From: Chlamydiota bacterium
Lineage (GTDB): Bacteria > Chlamydiota > Chlamydiia > Chlamydiales > Parachlamydiaceae
Direction: 5' to 3'
DNA length: 64,000 nt
NCBI GenBank assembly: GCA_013288825.1
Contig: JABDBC010000003.1
Coordinates: 1-64,000, forward strand
Shown: piece after piece, positions 39,985-48,832 of the stretch
How the letters are laid out: each line of letters starts with the position of its first letter
Numbering within the stretch: position 1 is the stretch's first letter
Position numbers and translations under genes: made by a program
The notes under the pieces: model-generated
What the model saw: the letters and a program-made list of their open reading frames with translations, nothing else
What the model was told of the DNA's origin: nothing
The model's database searches: none

Positions 39985-40410
39985 CTACTGATCGATTTTC
40001 TTATCGGAAGCCTTAGTGTAGAGTTCCATTGCTTTTCGTTCTTCTCGCTCAAGTTGCTCCCTGATAGCTTCTAAAAACCACTCTTTTTTGGAGTAACGTT
40101 TTTTTATTTTTTTTATACCTGTGATTTCTTCTTCAATTTTTTCATACATCCTATGATTGACATCGAATCGAAGACGCTTTTCTTTAAATTTGCTTTGAGG
40201 GTGGGTCATTTTATGGCCACTTTCAATCTTTGCTATAAAAGCATCGGTAAAAAATTGCTGCCTTGTATGTTTTTTGACATCCACGTGGTTTAGTAAGCGA
40301 ATGAGCTTCTCAATACGTTGGTGCATGCTTTCTTCAATTGAAAAAACATAACATTTTTGAGATGCAGGTGGTAAGTTGTCATATTCAAGGTCTGAGTCTG
40401 ATGTTTTCAA
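39985..40410 (-). CDS. Putative DNA-binding protein with two ribbon-helix-helix-like halves
   Basis: The 141-residue basic protein contains two related units: CYVFSIEESMHQRIEKLIRL with TRQQFFTDAFIAKIES (about residues 20-65) and LRFDVNHRMYEKIEEEITGI with SKKEWFLEAIREQLERE (about 80-122). Each has a strand, a helix, then a polar turn and a second helix, like the RHH-like C-terminus of the ParA partner at 20840-21340 (MTFNLTEDIYKAFNDLYA, TEKSEMICEAIQWLIK). It could be a regulator of the transfer operon, which begins 800 bases away in the other direction. The 3' end abuts the dtd scar, so its tail may have been replaced. Confidence 0.5.
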   Translation of the reverse strand: MKTSDSDLEYDNLPPASQKCYVFSIEESMHQRIEKLIRLLNHVDVKKHTRQQFFTDAFIAKIESGHKMTHPQSKFKEKRLRFDVNHRMYEKIEEEITGIKKIKKRYSKKEWFLEAIREQLEREERKAMELYTKASDKKIDQ

Positions 40411-41022
40411 TTTGAACTCCTATCATCCTTACAAACAAGTATATAACAATTTATTTCTGAAAAATGCAAGGCTTTGCTGATATATGGATCCTGTTTTTTC
40501 TTGAAACATTTGTAAATATTGCCCAGATTCGTACTTAAGCGTGAAATGACCTCAGTTAAGGTGGAGATTTTACAAATTTCTATCATTTTTGTTAAGCAAA
40601 TTTAAATTATTTAGAATGATTTCATTTTATGGTCTCTAAGAGCATCTGACAGGGCTTGTTGACAGAAAAATGAGAATGAGCTTTTTTTTACATCTTCTTT
40701 TGTTTATAAATAGACTTTCTAGATGAACCCTCAGGCTATTAAAAGCCTTCACAGATATACTAAATCATATGTGATTTTTCAAAGCGTTCAAATGTAGACA
40801 TAGAAAATCGAGACAATTGGATTTTAGCTATTGCTACGGGATGATTTGATCATTATCTAGGAATTGGAAATGGCTGAGCACCATATTTTCTTGAATAGAA
40901 ACAATATTAAACACTCTGCAAAACACAATGTAGGTGTTAGATATAAATATTAATCTTGAAAGTATCAAGATAGATTTTAAGCTTGTTACATTCCATAATA
41001 TTTCTATATTTAATTAGTTAAG
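40411..41022. other. Intergenic region before the transfer operon
   Basis: Long AT-rich stretch between divergent transcription units. It contains a word shared with 1777-1795 (AAGGTGGAGATT at about 40559) but no gene that I can support. Confidence 0.4.
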
Positions 41023-41118
41023 ATCACATAAGTCATTGATATATAATGTGATACATAAAATTGAATTTTTAAAATTGACACAATTTACAGCACATGATAA
41101 AACACACATATACGTGTT
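41023..41118 (+). promoter_or_regulatory. Promoter and inverted repeats of the tra operon
   Basis: TTGACA at 41075-41080 and TAAAAC at 41098-41103, 17 bases apart, form a plausible housekeeping promoter about 100 bases before traA. An inverted repeat, ATCACAT (41023-41029) with ATGTGAT (41046-41052), lies upstream, and AACAC (41101-41105) with GTGTT (41114-41118) overlaps the -10 and start region; both could be operators. Confidence 0.5.
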
Positions 41119-41204
41119 AAATTTAAAACGTAATATATGATATGAAAACATGTCAGAATACCTGTGATAGGAAATAGACAACGAAAAACCTAGGAGGGTT
41201 TTAA

Positions 41205-41492
41205 ATGAATAGAAAGACTGTTTTAGCATATGCGTGTGCCTGTTTAGCTGTGTATATGTTAATGCCTTGTGATTTAACTGCGGCAGATCTAAATGGCAAG
41301 ACATTGAATGCAGAAGGAAATCAAATAACATCATTCGTTTATGGAACACCTATGAACATGATTTGTGCTTTAAGCGGTGTTGTTTGTGCTGTTAGAGCTT
41401 TTACAGCTAGTACGCTAACGCCTTTATTGGGATGGGGAGCTGGTGTAATGTTGGTTAAGTTTATGCCAAAGTTCATTGAGACAGTTTTTTAA
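41205..41492 (+). CDS. traA: TraA-type conjugative pilin (F-type)
   Basis: The 95-residue protein has a long signal sequence (MNRKTVLAYACACLAVYMLM, probable cleavage after the LTA-A region), and two hydrophobic segments in the mature part (MNMICALSGVVCAVRAFTAS and LLGWGAGVMLVKF) joined by a short loop, as in VirB2/TraA pilins. It is the first gene of the operon, directly before traL, with an excellent AGGAGG ribosome site, as expected for an abundant subunit. It would polymerise into the conjugative pilus. It must not be confused with the Ti-type TraA relaxase. Confidence 0.78.
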   Translation: MNRKTVLAYACACLAVYMLMPCDLTAADLNGKTLNAEGNQITSFVYGTPMNMICALSGVVCAVRAFTASTLTPLLGWGAGVMLVKFMPKFIETVF

Positions 41493-41512
41493 TCGATCGA
41501 GAGGGAGAAAAA

Positions 41513-41815
41513 ATGAGCGACGAACATCAGCATATCATTTTTAAATCTTTAGATAATCCTGCCAGAATACTGTTTTGGAATATCGATGAATTTTTGCTCA
41601 TGGCCTTGCCCTTTTTTATTGGTGTTTTGCTCAGTAGTTGGTGCTTGATGTTCTCTGGATTTATTGTAAAATACATCTACAGTAAATTCTATAAAAACCA
41701 TCCTCGTTTTATCCTCAACCACATTCTTTATTGGTATCTTCCGACAGGAAAATTGAAAAAGATAGGTCTGTTTAAATCTTTTGCTCCTTCTCATATACGA
41801 GGTTATTTTCGATGA
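41513..41815 (+). CDS. traL: TraL conjugative transfer protein
   Basis: The 100-residue protein has FKSLDNPARILFWNIDEFLL at the start and a membrane hairpin, then a basic tail with HILYWYLPTGKLKK; this is the TraL family, a VirB3-like inner-membrane component of F-type secretion systems needed for pilus assembly. Its stop overlaps the traE start (ATGA). Preceded by GAGAGGGAG. Confidence 0.88.
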   Translation: MSDEHQHIIFKSLDNPARILFWNIDEFLLMALPFFIGVLLSSWCLMFSGFIVKYIYSKFYKNHPRFILNHILYWYLPTGKLKKIGLFKSFAPSHIRGYFR

Positions 41816-42366
41816 ATCGTGGTTATTTCGAGGTGAGTTATCAGCAGGCTGTGAATCAGAGAAATTGGCTTGCCCTACTTTCTTTGATTTTAAGTCTTGT
41901 TTTGCTTGTTATTTCTGCATTCCTTTTCTTCAAAACAGAAAGGGTGATTATTGTGCCCCCACATATCGAAAAAGAGCTTTGGGTCGATGGCAATTCCGTT
42001 TCTCCAACATATCTTGAGCAGTTTGGATCTTTTACAAGTCAATTATTATTCACTAAGAGCGCTAGTTCTGCTGCTAACCAGAGGAGCATAATCCTTCGTC
42101 ACACGGACTCAGGTTACTCTCCTTCATTGCGTCATAAGCTAATCGAAGAGGAAGCGCTTTTAAAGAAGCAAAATGCCTCCTATGTCTTCTATCCAGTGGA
42201 AATCACTGTAAATCCTGAAAAGATGGAAGTGCTTATTACTGGAGATCACAAGTATTTTGTGGGCGATAAACAAGTGTCTTCAGACAAGGCTGTTTATCTA
42301 TTGAGCTTCACCTATAACGGAAGCGGTCTTTTTCTAAATGAAGTAACAGCAAAAAACAAAGACTAG
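41812..42366 (+). CDS. traE: TraE conjugative transfer protein
   Basis: The 184-residue protein has one N-terminal membrane anchor (LALLSLILSLVLLVISAFLF at about 20-39) and a periplasmic VirB8-like domain with VIIVPPHIEKELWVDGNSVS, the family signature. TraE is part of the inner-membrane platform of the F-type channel. Gene order pilin-L-E-K-B is that of F. Confidence 0.88.
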   Translation: MNRGYFEVSYQQAVNQRNWLALLSLILSLVLLVISAFLFFKTERVIIVPPHIEKELWVDGNSVSPTYLEQFGSFTSQLLFTKSASSAANQRSIILRHTDSGYSPSLRHKLIEEEALLKKQNASYVFYPVEITVNPEKMEVLITGDHKYFVGDKQVSSDKAVYLLSFTYNGSGLFLNEVTAKNKD

Positions 42367-42370
42367 GTTG

Positions 42371-43084
42371 ATGAGAATGAACAAATATACATGTTTTAAT
42401 ATTCTTTTGGCTATTTCGACTATCCCTATATCCATTTTTGGAGCCGTTTTTCACTGTATAGATACAACAACGCCGCTTAAGTGCACACTTTCTTCAAATC
42501 ATCACAATCGAATCGTAGTAGATGCTGGGGAAATTAGAAAAGTGATTTCAGCAGATCCTGGGCTGTCTATTACTATGGAGCCAGAAAGCGGGCAAGCCTT
42601 TGTATATTCACTCCTACAAAATCCCAAGGAAACAGCCTTGTCAGTGGTAACGAAGGGAGGACACGTTCAGGACATTGAAATTAGCTTTGAAGAGCGTTCT
42701 CCAGAGGTAATTATTTTAATAGAGCCGATATTAATTGAGGAAGAAGTTGAGGTGGTTAGTGAAAGAGAAGAAATTGCGACGAGTGATCAGATCATCGATG
42801 TCTTGTTAGCCGGAGGGGTGCCTACAGGTTATTATTTGTGTGAAATAGATCGCGAGATAAGTGAATTGAGGGCAGGTTTGTGGGTCGAGGCTGTTTCAAT
42901 GATACGAAGCTCAAAAGACGACATATATGTTTATCAAATCGTAAATAAATCGCATTTCTCACAGGAAATTACAGAAAAAGAATTAGCAGGTTGTGATTCG
43001 CGCTGGGTCTATCTAGGAACAAGAAAAATTAAGTCTAAAGGCAGAACGATGGCGATTGTTTCTTACAATATGAGGGCCGAATGA
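42371..43084 (+). CDS. traK: TraK outer-membrane-associated transfer protein
   Basis: About 237 residues from ATG at 42371; a TTG at 42368 and an ATG at 42377 are alternatives. A signal peptide (NILLAISTIPISIFG) is followed by beta-rich periplasmic sequence with IVVDAGEIRKVISADPGLSI and, in the C-terminal half, ELRAGLWVEAVSMIRSSKDD and KELAGCDSRWVYLGTRKIKS, matching TraK (VirB9-like secretin-type ring component with TraV and TraB). Stop overlaps traB (ATGA). Confidence 0.82.
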   Translation: MRMNKYTCFNILLAISTIPISIFGAVFHCIDTTTPLKCTLSSNHHNRIVVDAGEIRKVISADPGLSITMEPESGQAFVYSLLQNPKETALSVVTKGGHVQDIEISFEERSPEVIILIEPILIEEEVEVVSEREEIATSDQIIDVLLAGGVPTGYYLCEIDREISELRAGLWVEAVSMIRSSKDDIYVYQIVNKSHFSQEITEKELAGCDSRWVYLGTRKIKSKGRTMAIVSYNMRAE

Positions 43085-44232
43085 ACGAATCAGCAAAAGC
43101 TTTATTGAAGCAAAACCGAATCTTTATTGCTGTTGTATTGAGTATGATTCTATGTGTTGTTGCCTTCTCTTACATGGGAGTGGATGGGCCAGAACAAAAA
43201 GCAAACGACACCAGAAAAATTAAAGTAGATCTGCCCACTGATAAAGTATCTCCACAAGATATTTGGATGGACAAGCTTGACGCTTCTAATAAGTTAATGG
43301 AGCAGAAATTTAAGTACCTTGAAAGTGTGATCTTGGACAACAAGAAGGCGGAAATTGAATTGAGTAATGAGAAAATGACCTTACAGAACGATGTAGCCTA
43401 TCTAAGAAGCGAACTTCAGAAGATTTCAGAAGGGAAAGCGAAAACCGTAGATTCAAGCCAAAATCCTTTTGTTTATGAAGAGACTGAACAGAGCACTGAA
43501 CAAGAAGACATTATTCTGCGTCAACCATTGCAGGAGATGGTTATGCCTGCATCGAGAGAAAAAATTCATCATGTTGACGAAATGATTCCTGCTGGAACAA
43601 CTGTTAAGGCTTTACTCGTTTCATCATTAGATGCCGTTTGTGGCGTCTACACAATCTCTGATCCGACACCCATTAAATTGCGTATTTTAGACAATGCTCA
43701 TCTTCCAAAGCACGTGAATGTGAAACTTAAGGGAGGAATAATCATTGGTAGCGCTTATGGGAATATATCAAACGAAAGGGTTTACATGCGGTTAGAGCGT
43801 TTAACTCAGGTACAAAGCAACGGAGATTTTGTGGAAACTGGTGTCACTGGATATGTATCTGGTGAGGATGGGAAATACGGAGTTAGGGGAGAGGTTGTGG
43901 ACAAGTCTACGAAGGCCGTTGTGAATGCCGCAGCCAGTGGATTTCTATCTGGGGTGAGTCAATCTTTACAAGCTGCCTGTGGTCGCAAAAATTTTGATTC
44001 GAAAAACAATTATAATTTTGGAGTTGAGCTAGCTGCCCAGGGTGGTGTCAACGGGTCATCAAACGGCCTTGACATGCTTGCAGACTATTATATTAAAAGA
44101 GCTGAGCAAATTCAGCCAGTGATTGAGATTGATGCAGGAAGGATTGTGGATGTGACATTTACTTTAGGTGTATCTACAGGTGATTTCCACGCAAAGGAAA
44201 CGTTAAAAAAAATCAGGTTAAATAACAAATAG
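43081..44232 (+). CDS. traB: TraB conjugative transfer protein
   Basis: The 383-residue VirB10-like protein has a membrane anchor near residues 14-33 (IAVVLSMILCVVAFSYMG), a periplasmic coiled coil (about 60-120), and the C-terminal beta domain with IPAGTTVKALLVSSLDAVCG, INDNAH-like interior strands, VKLKGGIIIGSAYGNISNER and SGFLSGVSQSLQ. It spans the envelope, linking the inner membrane to the TraK/TraV ring. Shorter than F TraB (about 475), mostly in the proline-rich region. Confidence 0.88.
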   Translation: MNESAKALLKQNRIFIAVVLSMILCVVAFSYMGVDGPEQKANDTRKIKVDLPTDKVSPQDIWMDKLDASNKLMEQKFKYLESVILDNKKAEIELSNEKMTLQNDVAYLRSELQKISEGKAKTVDSSQNPFVYEETEQSTEQEDIILRQPLQEMVMPASREKIHHVDEMIPAGTTVKALLVSSLDAVCGVYTISDPTPIKLRILDNAHLPKHVNVKLKGGIIIGSAYGNISNERVYMRLERLTQVQSNGDFVETGVTGYVSGEDGKYGVRGEVVDKSTKAVVNAAASGFLSGVSQSLQAACGRKNFDSKNNYNFGVELAAQGGVNGSSNGLDMLADYYIKRAEQIQPVIEIDAGRIVDVTFTLGVSTGDFHAKETLKKIRLNNK

Positions 44233-44239
44233 GTTTGAA

Positions 44240-44815
44240 ATGAAAGTGCTCATTTACGGTCTATGCCTACTTTTTGCAAGCAGTGCATTTGGATTAGAGA
44301 AGTTGTCTGAGCCCTATTTAGTGACTTACGGGGATCTGACATCAGGTATTAAAATCACTTCTTACTTTTCTTTCAAATGTCCTCACTGCGTAGAGCTATT
44401 CAGGAGGGAGTTTAAAGACATCAAATCTCAGTATATTGAGAGCAAAAAAATCTCTTTTACCTTTCATCCTGTTCCAATGGATCTGTTAACCGTACAAGCC
44501 ATGGCATGCTTGGAGAGGCTATCTGACGAAAAGAAAAAGATCTTTCTAGAAGCAATTCTGGAGGAGTTAGATATCGACGATCAGGAATTCTCTTCAATTT
44601 TAATGGAGAAGGCGATGGAAATTTTGGGAGACCCAGTCCCTAATTTACGTGAACGAAGTTACCTCTCACAAACAACTGCCTTTAACGCTGCGTTTAAATT
44701 TTTAAAACAAGAAGAAGAAATTGTGGCTCTACCAGCAGTTGAAGTTAATGGTCGATTATATTCTGAGGAAATTCCAGATAAAGATTTCATCGAGGGAGTT
44801 TTAAATGGTCTCTAA
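44240..44815 (+). CDS. DsbA-like periplasmic thiol oxidase of the transfer operon
   Basis: The 191-residue protein has a signal peptide (MKVLIYGLCLLFASSAFG) and a thioredoxin-fold domain with the CPHC active site at 47-50, preceded by SYFSFK, and the cis-proline loop ALPAVEVNG. CPHC is the DsbA-type site, which donates disulfides. It sits between traB and traV, whereas F carries the DsbC-like TrbB elsewhere. It likely oxidises TraN, TraU, TraV and TraH, and would itself be recycled by the plasmid DsbB (10723-11232). Confidence 0.82.
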   Translation: MKVLIYGLCLLFASSAFGLEKLSEPYLVTYGDLTSGIKITSYFSFKCPHCVELFRREFKDIKSQYIESKKISFTFHPVPMDLLTVQAMACLERLSDEKKKIFLEAILEELDIDDQEFSSILMEKAMEILGDPVPNLRERSYLSQTTAFNAAFKFLKQEEEIVALPAVEVNGRLYSEEIPDKDFIEGVLNGL

Positions 44816-45146
44816 GTTATGTTTAAAGCGGCTTTGTTTAATTATCGCTTGTTCTTTTTTTCTGAGTTCTTGCGCGATGTACAAAAGACAGTTCGACTGT
44901 CCGATCCCATGTGGGATGCCATGCACTTCTGTTACGGAAATTGAAAGTATGATTGTCGAGACAGTAGATGGGCCCGATGTACTTGTTATAACAGAAGAAA
45001 AAAGCTGCTCATGTTCTCATCCCAAAGACAAATATTGTGGATGCCAGCATGGAAATGGTCGAATAATTTGGATTTGCAATAGACGGGCTCCGAACGGAGT
45101 ACCTATTAGAGGCAAGTCAGTTTACGTGGAAGTACAGGGGAAATAG
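44805..45146 (+). CDS. traV: TraV-like lipoprotein
   Basis: The 113-residue product has a signal peptide with lipobox LSSC (residues about 20-23 region; CAMYKRQFDCPIPCGMPC after cleavage), the TraV hallmark of an early FxCP and repeated cysteines. TraV anchors the TraK/TraB ring in the outer membrane. Eleven or so cysteines make it dependent on disulfide formation. It overlaps the preceding dsbA-like gene by 11 bases and precedes traC. It is shorter than F TraV (171 residues). Confidence 0.75.
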   Translation: MVSKLCLKRLCLIIACSFFLSSCAMYKRQFDCPIPCGMPCTSVTEIESMIVETVDGPDVLVITEEKSCSCSHPKDKYCGCQHGNGRIIWICNRRAPNGVPIRGKSVYVEVQGK

Positions 45147-45154
45147 GCTATAAA

Positions 45155-47590
45155 ATGTTAAAAAACTTGCTTAGTCGATTTACAACCGTCAGAGATCCGG
45201 CATTAACCAAAGAGGATGTCTTCGACAAGCATCCCTTTTCAGATGTTTTGCCATACGAGGCTTTTGATGAGGAAAGTGCAATATTTTTAAATAGGACAAG
45301 CCTTGGGTTTACAATTGAGTGTCTTCCTATCATGGGGGCTGATAACGCAACCCAGAAAGAAATTACAAGCATTTTTCAGGAGATACTAGAGGAATGTGAT
45401 TCTATCCAATGTCTTTTATGGGCTGATCATAGGGTTGGAGACATATTAGATGCTTGGGAGAAGTCTAGGGATGGCAATCAAGAGATTTACAAGGAAATTG
45501 CTAAAAAGAGAACGGAGAATCTGAAAAACAGTGAAAACTTCTCCTGTAAAAATTTCCGTTTCATTTTTTCTTATTCAACACCAATTCAGAAAGATTGTGA
45601 AATCTCCCAAATGGAACGTTTGGTAGTTAAGAGAGAGAAAATCCTCAAGCTATTGAAGGCGATAACCTATTCATTTGTGTGGGGTATTGGTGATTTTTTA
45701 AATACTGTCAATGGAATGATTAATTTCTCAAATGAACCAAAAATTGAAAAAAAGAAATGGAATCCTTACCAAACCCTCTCTAGTCAATTTCAAGCTGGGG
45801 GTTCATTAGTTGTTAAAACAAATGGCTTGGAATGGAAAGACAATGGGAACATCGAATTTAAAAGTTTTCGAGTTGTTGATTTTCCTGATCATTGGTCTTT
45901 GAATGCGATGCAGAATCTAATCGGTGACGTATTTAGAGATGCTTACAGGATTAACGATCCTTTCTATATTCACTATGGTGTCTTTTGTCCCAAGGCTTCT
46001 CAGGTAGAGCATGATTTTTGGAAGCGCTCACAGCTTGTGGAGAAGCAGGGTATGTCATATAGCCTGCGACGGATGATTCCGAAACTAGAAGAAGAATTAA
46101 AAGAAGGCCATCTTGTAAGACAAAACCAAAATGAAGGTATAAAATTTGTCAAAACACAGCTTTCTTGTGGCATCTGGACGAAAGGAAAAGGAAGAATGGC
46201 TGGGGCTGAGCAGGCTTTAAAAAGCCTTTTCAGGATCAATCAATTTTGTATTGTCGAAAACGACTATCTTCATTTGCCGATCTTCCTTTCATGTTTACCG
46301 ATGACATGGTCTGAATACTCCTTTGATTTTGAGCGCTTGAAGTTGCTCAGGACTACAATGTCTATAGAATGCGGGAATTTCGTGCCCCTTCAAGGTGAAT
46401 GGATGGGGACTAGTTCAGCAGGGATGTTATTAGTTGGACGCAGAGGGCAGATTGTTAATTGGAATCCATTTGATAATAAGTCTGGGAATTACAATGTGGT
46501 TGTATCTGGTAAAAGTGGTTCTGGAAAATCTGTATTTATGCAGGATCTTCTCTTAAGCGGTCTTGGGATAGGTGCGAAGGTCTTTATCATTGATATTGGA
46601 AGAAGTTTTGAAAAAATGTGTGATTCATTAGATGGACAGCATATTCAGTTTTCGAGCACATCAAATATTTGTCTAAATCCATTTAGCAACATTTCTGAGA
46701 CAGATGAAGAAGAAAGAAATATAGCGTTCAGCTACTTAAAGAGCGTAATCGCCTGTATGGCATTACCAGTTGAAGGGACATCTAGTTATGAGAATTCTGC
46801 AATAGAAATAGCTCTTCAAAGTGTGTGGAGTGCGAAGAAAAGTAAAGCAACAATTACAGATGTTTCGGAATGGCTCAAAAATCAAGTCGATCAAAGAGAC
46901 AGGTCTCTAGGTATCATGTTAACGCCATACACGAAAAATGGCGTACACGGCAAATATTTTGAGGGTAAAAACAACGTTGATTTTACAAATCCCATGGTTT
47001 TGATCGAACTTGAGGAGCTTAACGAGAAAAAAGACCTGCAAGCAGTTGTCTTACAACTTTTCATCATGGCAATCACTAATCATGCGTTTTTAGGTGATCG
47101 AAAAACACCTTTTTATATTTGCATTGATGAGGCCTGGGAACTATTAAGGGCACGGCAAACGGGTATGTTCATAGAGACGTTGGCGCGACGGCTTAGGAAA
47201 TATCATGGTTCGCTCGTGACTGGTACACAATATATAGATGATTTCTTTGTTTCTGCTGGTGCTGAGGCAGCTTTTAACAACAGCGATTGGATGTGCATCT
47301 TTTCACAAAAACAAAGCTCTATAAAGCGGTTAGGCGAAAGCAATAAGATTGATTTAACGCCGCATAAACAAAGATCTTTGGAGTCTGTAGCCACAATACA
47401 GGGCCTGTATAGCGAATTGGCTATTTGTGATGGAAATGGCAACTATTCTATTTGTAGATCCTATCTAGACCGGTTTTCGCAACTCTTATACAGTACTAAA
47501 CCACAGGAGTATTCGATGCTGTCAGATTTTAAAAAACAGGGCTTCACGATTGTGGAAGCAATTAATAAGGCTCTTGAGAAACGCTCATGA
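45155..47590 (+). CDS. traC: TraC conjugative ATPase
   Basis: The 811-residue VirB4-like ATPase has the N-terminal TraC domain (PYEAFDEESAIFLNRTSLGF) and a motor with Walker A GKSGSGKS at 452-459, Walker B FYICIDEAWELL near 650-660, and the RRLRKYHGSLVTGTQ arginine-rich stretch. It energises pilus assembly from the cytoplasmic face. Length and order match F TraC. Its stop overlaps traW (ATGA). Confidence 0.93.
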   Translation: MLKNLLSRFTTVRDPALTKEDVFDKHPFSDVLPYEAFDEESAIFLNRTSLGFTIECLPIMGADNATQKEITSIFQEILEECDSIQCLLWADHRVGDILDAWEKSRDGNQEIYKEIAKKRTENLKNSENFSCKNFRFIFSYSTPIQKDCEISQMERLVVKREKILKLLKAITYSFVWGIGDFLNTVNGMINFSNEPKIEKKKWNPYQTLSSQFQAGGSLVVKTNGLEWKDNGNIEFKSFRVVDFPDHWSLNAMQNLIGDVFRDAYRINDPFYIHYGVFCPKASQVEHDFWKRSQLVEKQGMSYSLRRMIPKLEEELKEGHLVRQNQNEGIKFVKTQLSCGIWTKGKGRMAGAEQALKSLFRINQFCIVENDYLHLPIFLSCLPMTWSEYSFDFERLKLLRTTMSIECGNFVPLQGEWMGTSSAGMLLVGRRGQIVNWNPFDNKSGNYNVVVSGKSGSGKSVFMQDLLLSGLGIGAKVFIIDIGRSFEKMCDSLDGQHIQFSSTSNICLNPFSNISETDEEERNIAFSYLKSVIACMALPVEGTSSYENSAIEIALQSVWSAKKSKATITDVSEWLKNQVDQRDRSLGIMLTPYTKNGVHGKYFEGKNNVDFTNPMVLIELEELNEKKDLQAVVLQLFIMAITNHAFLGDRKTPFYICIDEAWELLRARQTGMFIETLARRLRKYHGSLVTGTQYIDDFFVSAGAEAAFNNSDWMCIFSQKQSSIKRLGESNKIDLTPHKQRSLESVATIQGLYSELAICDGNGNYSICRSYLDRFSQLLYSTKPQEYSMLSDFKKQGFTIVEAINKALEKRS

Positions 47591-48192
47591 AAACTCCTTT
47601 TCTTAGGTCCTTTCTATACGCGTTGGCTGTCTTGGCAACTTCGTTTGCTTATTCAGCTGATCTTGGATTTCAAGGCTGCGTGTTTCCTATAGAAGAAATG
47701 GATTTATTAGAACACATAGAAAACACAATAAAATCGTTTCCTGAATGCCCTGATGTTGAATTTAAGGAGTCTTTTAAACATCCGAAGCCCGTAGGAATAG
47801 GTGCAGCGCTTGTTAATGACGTCCATTTTTATGATCCTACCGTCACCATACGAGAAGACATTGAAGACAACGAAGGTAATGTGATCGTTAAAAAGGGCAC
47901 AAGTGTAAATCCTCTGAGCAAATATTCGTTAGATCAAGATCTTCTTTTTTTCGATGCAACAAAAACCGAACAGATTACATGGGCGAGAGGACAAGGACAA
48001 AAAACCAAGTGGATTTTAGTCGATGGCCATCCAAGTGAACTGGAAGAACAAGAACAAAGACCCATCTATTTCGATCAGTTTGGCGTTCTGATCCAAAAGC
48101 TAAGGATCAAAGGTGTTCCAGCAAAGGTTTCGCAGCAAGGTTTAAAGTTGAAGATCGAGGAGTTTTTCCTAGAGGAATACCATGAAGACTAA
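47587..48192 (+). CDS. traW: TraW transfer protein
   Basis: The 201-residue secreted protein has a signal peptide (SFLYALAVLATSFAYS) and the TraW signatures ADLGFQGCVFPIEEMDLLEH at the mature N-terminus and KKGTSVNPLSKYSL later; PIYFDQFGVLIQKLRIKGVP closes the domain. It is a periplasmic assembly factor acting with TrbC and TraU. Overlaps trbC by 11 bases. Confidence 0.88.
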   Translation: MKTPFLRSFLYALAVLATSFAYSADLGFQGCVFPIEEMDLLEHIENTIKSFPECPDVEFKESFKHPKPVGIGAALVNDVHFYDPTVTIREDIEDNEGNVIVKKGTSVNPLSKYSLDQDLLFFDATKTEQITWARGQGQKTKWILVDGHPSELEEQEQRPIYFDQFGVLIQKLRIKGVPAKVSQQGLKLKIEEFFLEEYHED

Positions 48193-48832
48193 GCTTATTG
48201 CTGTCCTTGCGATTAAGATTCTCTCTGTCGGTTTTGTTTATGGCAATTCTGTTGCAGATTTGGATGTTGAGATAAAAAATGCCATCAACTCTTCTAAAGA
48301 AAATGTCATCCGAGAAGAAGATGTAGACTGGTTACGAAACCAATTGAAAAACCAGGTTCCAAAATCTACCGATCTGAGCTTTTTCAAGAATGAGAATCCT
48401 AGCCCCACTGCTAAAGGCAAATGTAAAAATTGTTTTCATGAAGGCGTTATTCACATAATAGAGGAACCTATGGTTAAGGTTTTCATGTCATTCTCTGTTC
48501 CGGAGAATATCTGGATTAACATTTCAAAAGAGCTATCTAAAGTTGGCGGAACCTTTGTCTTGAGGGGGATCCCAGGAAATAGCTTCAATGAACTAGCATC
48601 CAAAATTTCAAAGTTAAAGAAGAATGGCGTTGATGCTCAAATACAAATAGACCCGATGTCATTTAGAGAGTTTGGGGTGGACTGCGTTCCGACATTTGTT
48701 GTAGCGAATGGAAAAAAATTCGATAAGGTAGCAGGTAATATTTCTCTAGAGTTTGCAATGAATTACTTGTCCGAGAAAGGAGAGCTTGCCATTACTCAAC
48801 CGATTAAACAAAAGCTGTCGGCTGATGAATAA
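48182..48832 (+). CDS. trbC: TrbC F-type transfer protein
   Basis: The 216-residue protein has a signal peptide and a TrbC_Ftype domain: VKVFMSFSVPENIWINISKE, then GGTFVLRGIPGNSF and QIDPMSFREFGVDCVPTFVV (thioredoxin-like fold without a CxxC). In F, TrbC pairs with TraW; some plasmids fuse them. A single C-x-x-C pair (KCKNCF, near residue 80) lies before the domain. Confidence 0.85.
   Translation: MKTKLIAVLAIKILSVGFVYGNSVADLDVEIKNAINSSKENVIREEDVDWLRNQLKNQVPKSTDLSFFKNENPSPTAKGKCKNCFHEGVIHIIEEPMVKVFMSFSVPENIWINISKELSKVGGTFVLRGIPGNSFNELASKISKLKKNGVDAQIQIDPMSFREFGVDCVPTFVVANGKKFDKVAGNISLEFAMNYLSEKGELAITQPIKQKLSADE

Noticed and set aside
41014-41349. Minus-strand open frame overlapping the pilin gene start
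   Set aside because: It overlaps the promoter and traA and encodes no recognisable protein.
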